Assembly (NCBI GenBank): GCA_019235715.1 | Contig: JAFAKE010000051.1 | Coordinates: 1 to 64,000, forward strand | From: Vulcanimicrobiota bacterium | Lineage (GTDB): Bacteria; Vulcanimicrobiota; Vulcanimicrobiia; Eremiobacterales; Eremiobacteraceae | Length of the DNA: 64,000 nucleotides | Direction: 5' to 3' | In this document: positions 49,905 to 58,126 of the stretch, piece by piece | How positions within the stretch are numbered: the stretch's first letter is position 1 | How the letters are laid out: each line of letters begins with the position of its first letter | The notes under the pieces: generated by a model | The model's database searches: none | What the model was told of the DNA's origin: nothing | What the model saw: only the letters and a program-made list of their open reading frames with translations | Translations under genes and position numbers: made by a program

Positions 49905-52310
49905 ATGCGGTACGCTTGGCCGGCGATGGTTCTTCACGCCGAGCATCCGAGCACGTCGCGCCTTGAGCGCGTCAACCGTTATTGGCGCGCGGCCAACTAT
50001 CTCGGTGCGATTCAACTGTACCTACAGCACAACGCGCTCTTGCGCGAGCCGCTCGCGGCCCAGCACATCAAACCGCGGCTGCTCGGCCATTGGGGAACGG
50101 TACCCGGACTCAATCTCATCTACGCGCATCTCAACCGCCTGATCCTGGATACGGGCGCGCGCGTCGTGCTTGTCGTGGGACCCGGACACGGAGCACCGGC
50201 GATCTACGCCAACCTCTTTCTCGAAGGCTCGCTTGCACAATTCTATCCGCAGTTCGAGCGCAACGGAAACGGCATCGCGCGGCTTGCGCGCTCCTTCTCG
50301 TGGCCCGGCGGATTGCCGAGTCACATCTCTCCGCTCACCCCCGGCGCGCTGCATGAAGGCGGAGAACTCGGCTACAGCGTCGGCCACGCATTCGGCGTCG
50401 CCTTTGACAATCCGGACACGATCGTCGCGTGCGTGGTCGGCGACGGCGAAGCGGAGACCGGCGCCCTCGCGGCAGGTTGGCAATCGAACAAGTTCCTAGA
50501 TCCGTCAACGTCGGGAGCAGTGCTGCCTATCTTGCACCTCAACGGCTACAAATTGTCCGGACCGTCGATCTTCGCGCGCATGAGCGGGCTCGAGCTGCAC
50601 CAGTACTTCGTCGGATGCGGCTACGATATGCGACTGGTCGCGACGACCGATCCGGCTGAAGCGCACCGCCAGCTGTGGAGCGCGATGAATTGGGCGTACG
50701 AACGCATCGCGACGTTGCAGCGCGACCACCGCGAACGGCGTGCCAGCGCGCCGCCGACGTGGCCGCTTATCGTGCTGCGCACCCCGAAGGGATGGACCGG
50801 TCCGCGCCAAGTCGACGGACGTCCGGTCGAGGGCACGTTTCACGCGCATCAGCTGCCGATCTCCGATCCGCGCAACAACTCCGCGCATCTGCAAGCGCTC
50901 GACGACTGGCTGCGCAGCTATAGACCAGAAGAACTCTTCGACGAGCGCGGCGCGCCCGCCGCAGATCTCCTCGCTACACTTCCTCCGGACGCGGCACGCA
51001 TGGGCATGTCCGAAACAGCCAACGGCGGTGCGCCTGATGCTCCGCCGCTGCGGCTGCCGCGTATCGCGGCGCACGCGATCCAGGGCGAACAGCGCGGCGC
51101 GATCGATGCCGCCGCAACCCAGGTGCTCGGTGGGTACTTGCGCGACACGTTTCGTCTCAACGGCGAGGCGCGCAATTTCAGACTGACCTGCCCCGATGAG
51201 ACGATGTCGAACAAGCTCGAGGCGGTCTTCGAGGCGACCGATCGCGCGTTCATGTGGCCGCTGGTCGAAACCGATGAGTTCTTGGCGCAGGACGGCCGCG
51301 TACTCGAGATCCTCAGCGAAACGACGTGCGAAGGCTGGCTCGAGGGATACACGCTCTCCGGACGCCACGGCATGTTCGCGTGCTACGAGGCGTTTGCGAC
51401 CATCGTCGATTCGATGGCGGCGCAGCACGCGAAATGGCTCAAGGCGTCGGCCGACGTCGCGTGGCGGCGCGCCGTCCCGTCTCTCAACATCTTGCTCACC
51501 TCGCACGCCTGGCGCCAAGATCATAACGGCTACTCGCATCAAGGGCCGGGGTTCATCGACACGATCGCGAGCAAGAAAGCGACCGTCGTGCGCGTGTATC
51601 TGCCGCCGGATGCGAACTGCGTGCTCGAGGTCGCCGACCGCTGCCTGCGCAGCAAGTGCCGCGTCAATCTGATCATCGCGGCGAAACATGAAGCGCCGCT
51701 GTGGCTGAGCCCACAAGAAGCAGCAGAGCACTGCGAGCGCGGTGCGTCGTACTGGAAATGGGCGAGCAACGACGACGGCGCGACCGACGTCGTGCTGGCG
51801 GCGGCCGGGGATGTGCCGACGCTCGAGACGATGGCTGCCGCCGCACTGCTGCGCACGTATGCGCCGGACATGCGCGTGCGCGTCGTCAACGTCGTCGACC
51901 TTTTCTCGCTGCCGACGCAGCCCGAGCACCCGCATGGACTGTCCGCCGCCGCATTCGACACGCTGTTCGGCACATCGGAGCCGGTGATCTTTGCATTTCA
52001 CGGCTACCCGCGCTTGATCCACGAATTGATCCATCGCCGCCAGCAGCCGCAGCGCTTCCACGTGCACGGATACATCGAAGAGGGCACGACGACCACACCG
52101 TTCGACATGGTCGTGCGCAACAAGATGAGCCGCTATCATCTGGCGCTCGACGCGCTGGCGCGCGCTCCCGGTGCCCGAGGGCGTTACGCCGCCGCACAAC
52201 AGTACTGCGAGGAGCGCTTGGCCGCGCATAGCGCGTACATCGTCGAACATGGCGTCGATCTGCCCGAGGTGGCTGATTGGCGATGGCCGGATGCGCACGC
52301 CACGCGTTGA
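49905..52310 (+). CDS. xfp: Xylulose-5-phosphate/fructose-6-phosphate phosphoketolase
   Basis: 801 residues, the usual length. This thiamine-diphosphate enzyme splits xylulose-5-P or fructose-6-P into acetyl phosphate and an aldose phosphate. Signature regions are YWRAANYLGAIQLYL, GHWGTVPGLNLIYAHLNR, VVGPGHGAPAIYANLFLEGS, SHISPLTPGALHEGGELGYS, the TPP/Mg site GDGEAETGALAAGWQSNKF, and SWRxDHNGYSHQGPG-type HAWRQDHNGYSHQGPGF. Start choices are ATG 49905 or 49926. The ackA start lies inside the 3' end, so acetyl phosphate is passed to acetate kinase for ATP. Confidence 0.97.
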   Translation: MRYAWPAMVLHAEHPSTSRLERVNRYWRAANYLGAIQLYLQHNALLREPLAAQHIKPRLLGHWGTVPGLNLIYAHLNRLILDTGARVVLVVGPGHGAPAIYANLFLEGSLAQFYPQFERNGNGIARLARSFSWPGGLPSHISPLTPGALHEGGELGYSVGHAFGVAFDNPDTIVACVVGDGEAETGALAAGWQSNKFLDPSTSGAVLPILHLNGYKLSGPSIFARMSGLELHQYFVGCGYDMRLVATTDPAEAHRQLWSAMNWAYERIATLQRDHRERRASAPPTWPLIVLRTPKGWTGPRQVDGRPVEGTFHAHQLPISDPRNNSAHLQALDDWLRSYRPEELFDERGAPAADLLATLPPDAARMGMSETANGGAPDAPPLRLPRIAAHAIQGEQRGAIDAAATQVLGGYLRDTFRLNGEARNFRLTCPDETMSNKLEAVFEATDRAFMWPLVETDEFLAQDGRVLEILSETTCEGWLEGYTLSGRHGMFACYEAFATIVDSMAAQHAKWLKASADVAWRRAVPSLNILLTSHAWRQDHNGYSHQGPGFIDTIASKKATVVRVYLPPDANCVLEVADRCLRSKCRVNLIIAAKHEAPLWLSPQEAAEHCERGASYWKWASNDDGATDVVLAAAGDVPTLETMAAAALLRTYAPDMRVRVVNVVDLFSLPTQPEHPHGLSAAAFDTLFGTSEPVIFAFHGYPRLIHELIHRRQQPQRFHVHGYIEEGTTTTPFDMVVRNKMSRYHLALDALARAPGARGRYAAAQQYCEERLAAHSAYIVEHGVDLPEVADWRWPDAHATR

Positions 52311-53541
52311 GGATAGCGCCGCAACGGCGTATCTCGCGTGCGACGCGGGGTCGAGCAGCTTCAAGGCCGCGTTGTACGAGATCGAACAGCCCGTGCCGCA
52401 CGAGCCGCTCGAACCACGCTGGCAGGGCGAAATCGCGTGGACGCGTTTGCCAGGCAGCGCTGCGATCCGCTCGCAATGGCGCGGCCAACGCATCGTCGAG
52501 AGCACGCTGAATCTGGAAGAGCGCTTGTCGGCTCCCGAACGTCTGCTTTCGGCGCTTGGAACATCGGCGGATCGCCAATTCCGCATCGCCGTCTGCGCGC
52601 ACCGCCTTGTGCACGCTGGGCAGCTTGAAACGTCGCCGCTGCGCGTGACCGCCGCGATCAAGCGCACGATCGCCGCGGCTGAAGCGCTGGCGCCCGAGCA
52701 CAATGCGCTGACGCTTGCCGGCATCGATGCAGCCGAGCGCGCCCGGCCGCAGGCAATCCAGTACGTCGTCAGCGACTCTGCATATCATGCGGACATGCCG
52801 CTTGCCGCGTCGACGTACGGCGTACCGGCAGCCTGGCAAAAGATCTGGGGCATTCGGCGGCTTGGGTTTCACGGCATCAGCCACGGATACAGCGCTGCAC
52901 GTTGCGCGCACTTAGCCCACGCGCCGCTGCGCGCGCTCAAGGTCGTGACGTGCCACCTCGGCAACGGATGTTCGCTCGCCGCCACGTCAGCGGGCGCGAG
53001 CATCGACACGACGATGGGCTGGACGCCGATGGAAGGCCTCGTGATGGGCCAGCGCTCCGGCACTGTGGATCCGGGCATCGTGCTCTACCTAATCGAACGC
53101 GGCCGCTACGACGCAGCAGAACTGCGGCGCGTGCTCAACGATGAATCGGGACTCAAAGGCATCTCGGGACTCTCAGGCGACATGCGCGAACTGCTCGACG
53201 CAGTCGCTGAGGGACACCCCAATGCGACGCTGGCATTCGATGTCTTCGTGCACCGCGTGCGTGCCGGCATTGGTGCGATGGCCGCGAGCCTCGGCGGGCT
53301 CGATATCTTGTGCTTCACGGGCGGCATCGGCGAGCACGCGCACGAGGTGCGTCAAGCCGTCTGTTCAGGCCTTGAGTTCCTCGGCATCGAACTAGACGAC
53401 GACCGCGACGCCGCCGCCGTGCCCGATTGCGTCGTCTCAAGAGAATCCTCGCGTGCGACGGTCTTCGTCATCCGCGCGCGCGAGACGTGGGAGATCGCGC
53501 GCCAATGCGCGATCGCGTTTGCTGACAAGGTTCTGCGCTGA
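52291..53541 (+). CDS. ackA: Acetate kinase
   Basis: 416 residues, starting 20 nt before the xfp stop. ASKHA-fold motifs are CDAGSSSFKAALYE (phosphate-1), AHRLVHAG, the RRLGFHGISHGY region, CHLGNGCSLAAT and FTGGIGEHAHEVR. It converts acetyl phosphate and ADP to acetate and ATP, completing the phosphoketolase shunt. The N-terminal strand reads TAYLACDAGSSS rather than the usual VLVINAGSSS, a minor deviation. Confidence 0.95.
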   Translation: MRTPRVEDSAATAYLACDAGSSSFKAALYEIEQPVPHEPLEPRWQGEIAWTRLPGSAAIRSQWRGQRIVESTLNLEERLSAPERLLSALGTSADRQFRIAVCAHRLVHAGQLETSPLRVTAAIKRTIAAAEALAPEHNALTLAGIDAAERARPQAIQYVVSDSAYHADMPLAASTYGVPAAWQKIWGIRRLGFHGISHGYSAARCAHLAHAPLRALKVVTCHLGNGCSLAATSAGASIDTTMGWTPMEGLVMGQRSGTVDPGIVLYLIERGRYDAAELRRVLNDESGLKGISGLSGDMRELLDAVAEGHPNATLAFDVFVHRVRAGIGAMAASLGGLDILCFTGGIGEHAHEVRQAVCSGLEFLGIELDDDRDAAAVPDCVVSRESSRATVFVIRARETWEIARQCAIAFADKVLR

Positions 53542-53565
53542 CGTGCGCAGGCGAGGAGACTGACT

Positions 53566-54021
53566 ATGCCTACGTTCCGCTCGCTGCTCGTGCCGGTCGA
53601 CGGCTCGGAGCCATCTGATGCCGCAACCGACGTCGCCGTCACCCTTGCGGCCGACCAGAAAGCTTCCATCAGATTCGTCAACGTCGTCGAAACCGACAAG
53701 GTCCTGGCCTCGGTCATGCCCGGGCAAGGCTACGCCGATCCGGCGCCGGCGATCGACGCGATGCGTACGGCCGGCGCCGACATGCTCAAGACAGCCGTGA
53801 GCAAAGCACAGGCCGCCGGCGTCAAGGCCGAGTCAAAGCTTCTTGAGGGAGATTGCGTGTCGTGCATCGTGGCAGACGCGCAACCCGCGAACGTCGACCT
53901 CATCGTGATCGGCAGCCACGGACGCGGCGGTCTCACCCGCCTTGTGCTCGGTTCTGTCGCCGAGGGCGTGCTGCGCAACTGCTCCGTTCCAATGCTGATC
54001 GTCAAGGCGCCGAAGACGTAG
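53566..54021 (+). CDS. Universal stress protein (UspA family)
   Basis: 151 residues. The N-terminal strand RSLLVPVDGSEPSDAA and the C-terminal ATP-binding loop GSHGRGGLTRLVLGSVAEGVL (G-x2-G-x9-G-S) identify an ATP-binding UspA protein. VPMLIVK ends the fold. It follows ackA by 24 nt and may respond to energy or acetyl-phosphate status. Confidence 0.93.
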   Translation: MPTFRSLLVPVDGSEPSDAATDVAVTLAADQKASIRFVNVVETDKVLASVMPGQGYADPAPAIDAMRTAGADMLKTAVSKAQAAGVKAESKLLEGDCVSCIVADAQPANVDLIVIGSHGRGGLTRLVLGSVAEGVLRNCSVPMLIVKAPKT

Positions 54022-54039
54022 ATCGCCGGGTTGTAACGG

Positions 54040-54082
54040 CTCTCGGCTGCGCGCATCCCGCCAGGTTGCGCGCAGCCGAGAG
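54040..54082. terminator. Long perfect inverted repeat between convergent genes
   Basis: CTCTCGGCTGCGCGC (54040-54054) and GCGCGCAGCCGAGAG (54068-54082) form a perfect 15-bp stem with a 13-nt loop. It lies between the universal stress gene (+) and the porin-cytochrome gene (-), where a bidirectional terminator is needed. There is no U-tract, as is common in GC-rich genomes. Confidence 0.7.
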
Positions 54083-54124
54083 TGGTGCGCCGCGCCGTCC
54101 GGCGCAGCGGAGGTACGCTGACCC

Positions 54125-55312
54125 TTACCGGGAGAGGCCCTTCATGTTGCCGACCGTTGTGTTCCAAAGCAGCTGCGCACGCCATCCCGGCGCGGTCGAG
54201 CCGCTGACCATGTTGACCTCAGCGTTGAGCATCAACGCGTTCGCGTTGTTCGTCGCGACGTGTCGCGATAGCATCGCGCCGATGTCGATGTAGCCGTAGT
54301 GGTTGAGATCGCCGAGCGCGTCATAGGTCCCCTCGTATCGGGCGCCAAGCATGACCTTGGATTCCAAGAACGGCTCGAAGACGTCAACCGTGTAACCGCC
54401 CGAGCTCACAGGACCGACGCCGGGGGCGGCGTTGTTATCGTGATTGGTCGCCCACATCGCGAACAGCCCAGGCCAGCCATGCTGCGGATCCATCTCGACA
54501 TATGGCGTGATCGAGCTGTACTGATCGTAGGTGCCATCCGACAACGGCCACGATCCAGTCGCGCCATAGACGCCCGCTTCGAAAGGCTTATCCGGACGCG
54601 CGTATGCGACGCGATATTGGAACGTCTTGTCGGTCGGCGTCGTGAAGTCGAAGGCGGTGTTAAGATCGCCGCCTGGTCCGCCGTATCCGGCTTCGACGAT
54701 ATATCCGGGCCGCACATAATTGAGTTTGGCGCCCCAGCGATTTGATTGCAGCTCCCACACATGCTCGCCGACGGTTATGTTCGGCGGCGCAAATGCTGAC
54801 AACTCAAACCACATCGAGAACGGCGACGGCGCAGGAACTTCATATTTGCCAACCGTGAGATGCGAGTCGCGGTGGAACAGATTGTTATATGTGAGCCACA
54901 ACGTATCGGTGAACCCGGGTTCATTGCCCGACACGATCCATTGCTGCGCGTGCACGGTGATGTCGCTGCCGATATAGCCGGCGGCCTGGACGTTGAGATT
55001 GCCAAAGATCAATTTGCCGGGGAAGTCGGGGTTTTGCGTGTCGGTCGTCGCCGCTTCTTGCACCCACAGGGGGTTGACGCTGTGAATAACGCCCGGATCG
55101 AGCGACGCATAGCCGGTGCGCTGCACGTACCGGCCGTACGCGTTGAGCGCCGGTATGTTCTCATGGCATACTTCGCAATTAATGCCGTACGCTTGCGCGA
55201 ACGGCGGCATCGCCTGCGTCGGCTTCATGCTTTCGATCACAAATGCGAGCGCAACGATGCTACTTACGACGAGGACCGTCGCCTTGACGGTCCCTCGCAT
55301 AGCGGCGTTCAC
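54125..55312 (-). CDS. Cyc2-like monohaem cytochrome-porin fusion (predicted outer-membrane)
   Basis: 395 residues from a GTG overlapping the cupredoxin stop (GTGA). A signal/anchor helix (about 10-28) is followed by MPPFAQAYGINCEVCHENIP with one c-type haem site CEVCH, then LNAYGRYVQRTGY. This pattern (PxFAxxxGxxCxxCHxxxPxLxxYGRxxxxxGY) is that of Cyc2-type iron oxidases and related fused porin-cytochromes. The remaining 320 residues consist of alternating aromatic/hydrophobic strands and Gly/Asn/Asp-rich turns, as in a beta-barrel (for example SDITVHAQQWIVSG, FQYRVAYARP, VMLGARYEGTYD). There is only one haem, so electrons would have to cross the barrel to a periplasmic carrier. The specific donor (iron or other) is not readable. 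Confidence 0.72.
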   Translation of the reverse strand: MNAAMRGTVKATVLVVSSIVALAFVIESMKPTQAMPPFAQAYGINCEVCHENIPALNAYGRYVQRTGYASLDPGVIHSVNPLWVQEAATTDTQNPDFPGKLIFGNLNVQAAGYIGSDITVHAQQWIVSGNEPGFTDTLWLTYNNLFHRDSHLTVGKYEVPAPSPFSMWFELSAFAPPNITVGEHVWELQSNRWGAKLNYVRPGYIVEAGYGGPGGDLNTAFDFTTPTDKTFQYRVAYARPDKPFEAGVYGATGSWPLSDGTYDQYSSITPYVEMDPQHGWPGLFAMWATNHDNNAAPGVGPVSSGGYTVDVFEPFLESKVMLGARYEGTYDALGDLNHYGYIDIGAMLSRHVATNNANALMLNAEVNMVSGSTAPGWRAQLLWNTTVGNMKGLSR

Positions 55313-55665
55313 GCCTTGACCTCGACGGTCAGCGTCATGTCGCCGTGTCCTTGTCCGCACGGTATGCTGCAGTGGATGACGTACGTTCCCGCCTTCTTGG
55401 GCGTCACCGAAACGTCGACGAACTTGCCCGGCGCGATCGTCGTCTGTGGAATCCCGAGGTCATCGGATTGGATGCCGTGGACGCCGCCACTGGAGGTGAT
55501 ATGCAGCACGGTCGTCTCCCCGACGTGCATCTCGATGGTGTTCGGAGTGAACTTCCAGTTCGCGGCCACGACATCGACCGTCGGATGCGCCAGTGCCGGC
55601 GCCGCGAGCACAAGAACGGCCACGCCCGCAAGCGCGGCGGCGTACCGAGAAATCGAAAGGGTCAT
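55309..55665 (-). CDS. Stand-alone exported CuA-type cupredoxin
   Basis: 118 residues; ATG 55665 has AGGAGGT eight bases upstream. A signal peptide (ALAGVAVLVLAAPALA) precedes a single cupredoxin domain. The copper ligands follow the binuclear CuA pattern: a histidine in GGVHGIQS and the loop CSIPCGQGHGDM (C-x3-C-x3-H-x2-M). The glutamate usual inside that loop is replaced by Ile. It could shuttle electrons between the porin-cytochrome encoded next and the ba3 oxidase upstream. A 187-nt gap with a hairpin separates it from coxA. Confidence 0.85.
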   Translation of the reverse strand: MTLSISRYAAALAGVAVLVLAAPALAHPTVDVVAANWKFTPNTIEMHVGETTVLHITSSGGVHGIQSDDLGIPQTTIAPGKFVDVSVTPKKAGTYVIHCSIPCGQGHGDMTLTVEVKA

Positions 55666-55780
55666 AATTGCGTACCTCCTAGGCGACATTCTGTCAGCCC
55701 GGGACGGCGTTCGCATGATGGGGGCGTGAAGCGCGTCGGAAGGATTGTGAAGGCTGCTACTTATCGTGCAGCCGGGACAA

Positions 55781-55798
55781 GCCGGCGTAGCCGCCGGC
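55781..55798 (-). terminator. Hairpin between coxA and the cupredoxin gene
   Basis: GCCGGCG and CGCCGGC form a 7-bp perfect stem with a four-base loop inside the 187-nt gap downstream of coxA; a short T-rich stretch follows on the minus strand. It could terminate or attenuate readthrough, setting different levels for the oxidase and the cupredoxin/porin-cytochrome pair. Confidence 0.45.
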
Positions 55799-55852
55799 CA
55801 CTAGCTCGTACAGCGCACTACCACGAATTGCAGCGCGCCCACCCCGTGCGCG

Positions 55853-57481
55853 TCACCACGTGCGTAGGCCGGGCGCTCCATACGGATGCATCGCGATCAG
55901 CTCGTGCACCGGGCCGATGTATGCGAGAACCGCTAGCACGAGCGCCGCGCCCGCCCAGGCGGACAGACGATCGAACGCGGGCGGCGTCGGCATCGCTTCG
56001 GGTTCCGGCTCGGCGAAAGCGACCGGCTGGTCGTTCGGCTGAGCCGAGAAACGTGTGCCGATCGCGACGGTCGCGAACATCAGAATGCTCAGGAACAAGA
56101 TCGTGCCGCCGACGGCTGCCATGATCATCTCGGGCATCCATGCGTGTGCGGCCGCGACGCCTGCGTATGAGACGTCATCCGTGCGCCGCGGCGATCCCAG
56201 GATACCAGCCCAGTGCATCGCGGTCGACATAACGAGCATGCCGATGAACCACGCCCAGGTCTGTGCAAGCGCCAGTTTTGGCGCCCACAACTTGCGGCCG
56301 GTCAGCGCGGGAACCAGCCAGTACGCGGCGCCGACGAACGTCAGCGCGACCGGCCCGCCGACGGTGACGTGGAAATGCCCGACGATCCACATCGTGTTGT
56401 GCACGAGCGTGTCGATGCTGTACGACGCGTTGACGATGCCGCCGGCACCGCCGAAGATGAACAACACCATCGCAAGCGCTGGCCCGCAGAACGCGGGATT
56501 GCTCCAGGGCAGCGAGCGGATGACGCCGATAAAACCGGGCTGGCCTTTGGCGCGCGCGGACATCTCGAACGACGCGAAGATCGCGAACGCCGTCATGATC
56601 GAAGGGATGACGACGCCGTAGGTCGTCATCGTGTGCACCCATTTCCAGCCTGCCGCGATACCGGGCTCCATGAACTCGTGATGCAATCCGACGGGCGTCG
56701 AGAGGATGAGCAGCAGCAGAAACGCGAGGCGCGTCAGGCCATCGCTGAACACCTTGCCGCCATAGAACACGGGCACGACGTTGTACCAGATCAGATACGC
56801 GCCCATGATCCAGAAGTACACGAGCGGGTGTCCGAAATACCAGAAGAGCATGCGCGTCATCATGACGTCGACGGTCGGCACCCAGTTGAGCGACCACGGA
56901 ATGAGGTAGAAGAGCATTTCTATCGCGACCCCGATCGTCGCAATCGTCCACATGATGAACGTGCACGCCGCCCCGTGCACCACGAGCGGCAGCTTCATGC
57001 CCGGTTGCGTGCGCCGGAAATAGACGACGTTCTCCAGGATCTCTGCGAGCACGAACCACGTCGCGACGACGAGCAGCGTCGCGCCGATGTAGAACGCCGG
57101 GTGCGCTTTGAGCGGCGCATAAAACGTGTAGAGCACCGACGCGTTGCCCGACAGGATCGCCCACGTCGCCATGAGCGTGCCGAACAGCATCACAAAAAAT
57201 CCGGACCAGCCGAGGCGCAGCGAGCGCTCGCGCGGCACAGCCCTGTAGACCATGAACAGCGACAAGCCGCAGATGAAGAACGTCGTGAACACGATCGCCA
57301 TGAGCACGCCATGCGCCGTCAACATGCGATAGTAATCGAACCAACCTGGAGCGACGAACGCCTTGGCGCGAGAGTAGGATTGCAGCAGTCCGAAGATCGC
57401 GCCGACCACCAACGCGCCCGTCGCGGTATAGACGTAGGCGAGCGGCAGGCGGTTCTCGCGTTCGACTTGTGCCAGCGCCAC
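55853..57481 (-). CDS. Haem-copper oxidase subunit I, ba3 (B) type
   Basis: 542 residues with about 13 helices. The haem and copper ligands are visible: YRMLTAHGVLMAIVF (low-spin haem His), MLFWYFGHPLVYFWIMGAYL with the CuB histidine and the cross-linked tyrosine, LLLILSTPVGLHHEF (two CuB histidines) and TMWIVGHFHVTVGG (haem a3/low-spin pair). The loss of the usual A-family K/D-channel glutamate motif and the GHP-x-VYFW form with small subunits II and IIA match the B family. It reduces oxygen with high affinity and pumps protons. It starts 4 nt after subunit II. Confidence 0.94.
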   Translation of the reverse strand: MALAQVERENRLPLAYVYTATGALVVGAIFGLLQSYSRAKAFVAPGWFDYYRMLTAHGVLMAIVFTTFFICGLSLFMVYRAVPRERSLRLGWSGFFVMLFGTLMATWAILSGNASVLYTFYAPLKAHPAFYIGATLLVVATWFVLAEILENVVYFRRTQPGMKLPLVVHGAACTFIMWTIATIGVAIEMLFYLIPWSLNWVPTVDVMMTRMLFWYFGHPLVYFWIMGAYLIWYNVVPVFYGGKVFSDGLTRLAFLLLLILSTPVGLHHEFMEPGIAAGWKWVHTMTTYGVVIPSIMTAFAIFASFEMSARAKGQPGFIGVIRSLPWSNPAFCGPALAMVLFIFGGAGGIVNASYSIDTLVHNTMWIVGHFHVTVGGPVALTFVGAAYWLVPALTGRKLWAPKLALAQTWAWFIGMLVMSTAMHWAGILGSPRRTDDVSYAGVAAAHAWMPEMIMAAVGGTILFLSILMFATVAIGTRFSAQPNDQPVAFAEPEPEAMPTPPAFDRLSAWAGAALVLAVLAYIGPVHELIAMHPYGAPGLRTW

Positions 57482-57485
57482 CGTG

Positions 57486-57959
57486 TTATTGGACCTCGAT
57501 CGTGCCGTACATATAATGATGCTCGCGCCCGCAATACTCGTTGCACAGCAGCAGATGCTCGCCCGGCGTGCGGAAGACGTGCGTCGCGGAGCTCACCCAG
57601 CCCGGCACGACCATCATATTGACGTCGGTGTTCGTGATGAAAAAGCCGTGCACGACGTCGGGGCTGGTGACGAAGAACGTGACGTTGGCGCCGGCAGGGA
57701 CGCTGATCAGCGGCGGCCTGAACGCGGGATAGCGCGCGACGACATAGACCTCATACTCTTTGTCGCCCACCTTGCGTACGCCGGGGTTGTCAAAGGGCGG
57801 GGTTTGCGCGACTTTGGCCGGATCGATCGTTTGGATGTGGCTGGGCGGAATGATGCCCTCGCTGATGGCGGCGGTGGCCAGCACGCCGAGAAATAGCACG
57901 AGCGCCACGATGCCGAACGTCATCCAAATGCGCTCGACGCGATTGATGTGCACGCTCAC
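57486..57959 (-). CDS. Cytochrome c oxidase subunit II, ba3 type (CuA)
   Basis: 157 residues, close to the short subunit II of Thermus ba3 oxidase. A single N-terminal helix (MTFGIVALVLFLGVLATAAI) follows RVERIW. The periplasmic cupredoxin has TSPDVVHGFFI and the binuclear CuA loop CNEYCGREHHYM, all ligands intact. The start is GTG 57959, which overlaps the subunit IIA stop; GTG 57953 is an alternative. Longer frames upstream are spurious. Confidence 0.93.
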   Translation of the reverse strand: MSVHINRVERIWMTFGIVALVLFLGVLATAAISEGIIPPSHIQTIDPAKVAQTPPFDNPGVRKVGDKEYEVYVVARYPAFRPPLISVPAGANVTFFVTSPDVVHGFFITNTDVNMMVVPGWVSSATHVFRTPGEHLLLCNEYCGREHHYMYGTIEVQ

Positions 57960-58075
57960 CACCTGCTCGTCATGAGGGCGAACATCGCCACCCAGACGGC
58001 GACCAGAAACACACCGAGGATGGTCACGAACAGGGCAGTCGCGGGAAGCGGCTGGTCTTTGCGATCGTCGCTCAC
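57956..58075 (-). CDS. Cytochrome c oxidase subunit IIA (39-residue single-helix protein)
   Basis: This small gene would be missed at common length cut-offs. The product reads M(V)SDDRKDQPLPATALFVT followed by a single hydrophobic helix (ILGVFLVAVWVAMFAL) and a short MTSRW tail. Size, orientation (soluble N-terminus, helix, short C-terminus) and position directly ahead of subunit II match subunit IIA of Thermus-type ba3 oxidases. That subunit replaces the first helix missing from B-family subunit II. The GTG start has no strong ribosome site visible. Its stop overlaps the subunit II start. Confidence 0.78.
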   Translation of the reverse strand: MSDDRKDQPLPATALFVTILGVFLVAVWVAMFALMTSRW

Positions 58076-58126
58076 AGGCCCATCGTAACAACGGGTCGGC
58101 GAGAAGCGTGTGAAGATTCTTTGAAC

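Noticed and set aside
50505..52724. Long minus-strand open frame (about 740 codons) across xfp and ackA
   Set aside because: Antisense shadow of phosphoketolase and acetate kinase, both with full motif sets; the translation has no recognisable domain.
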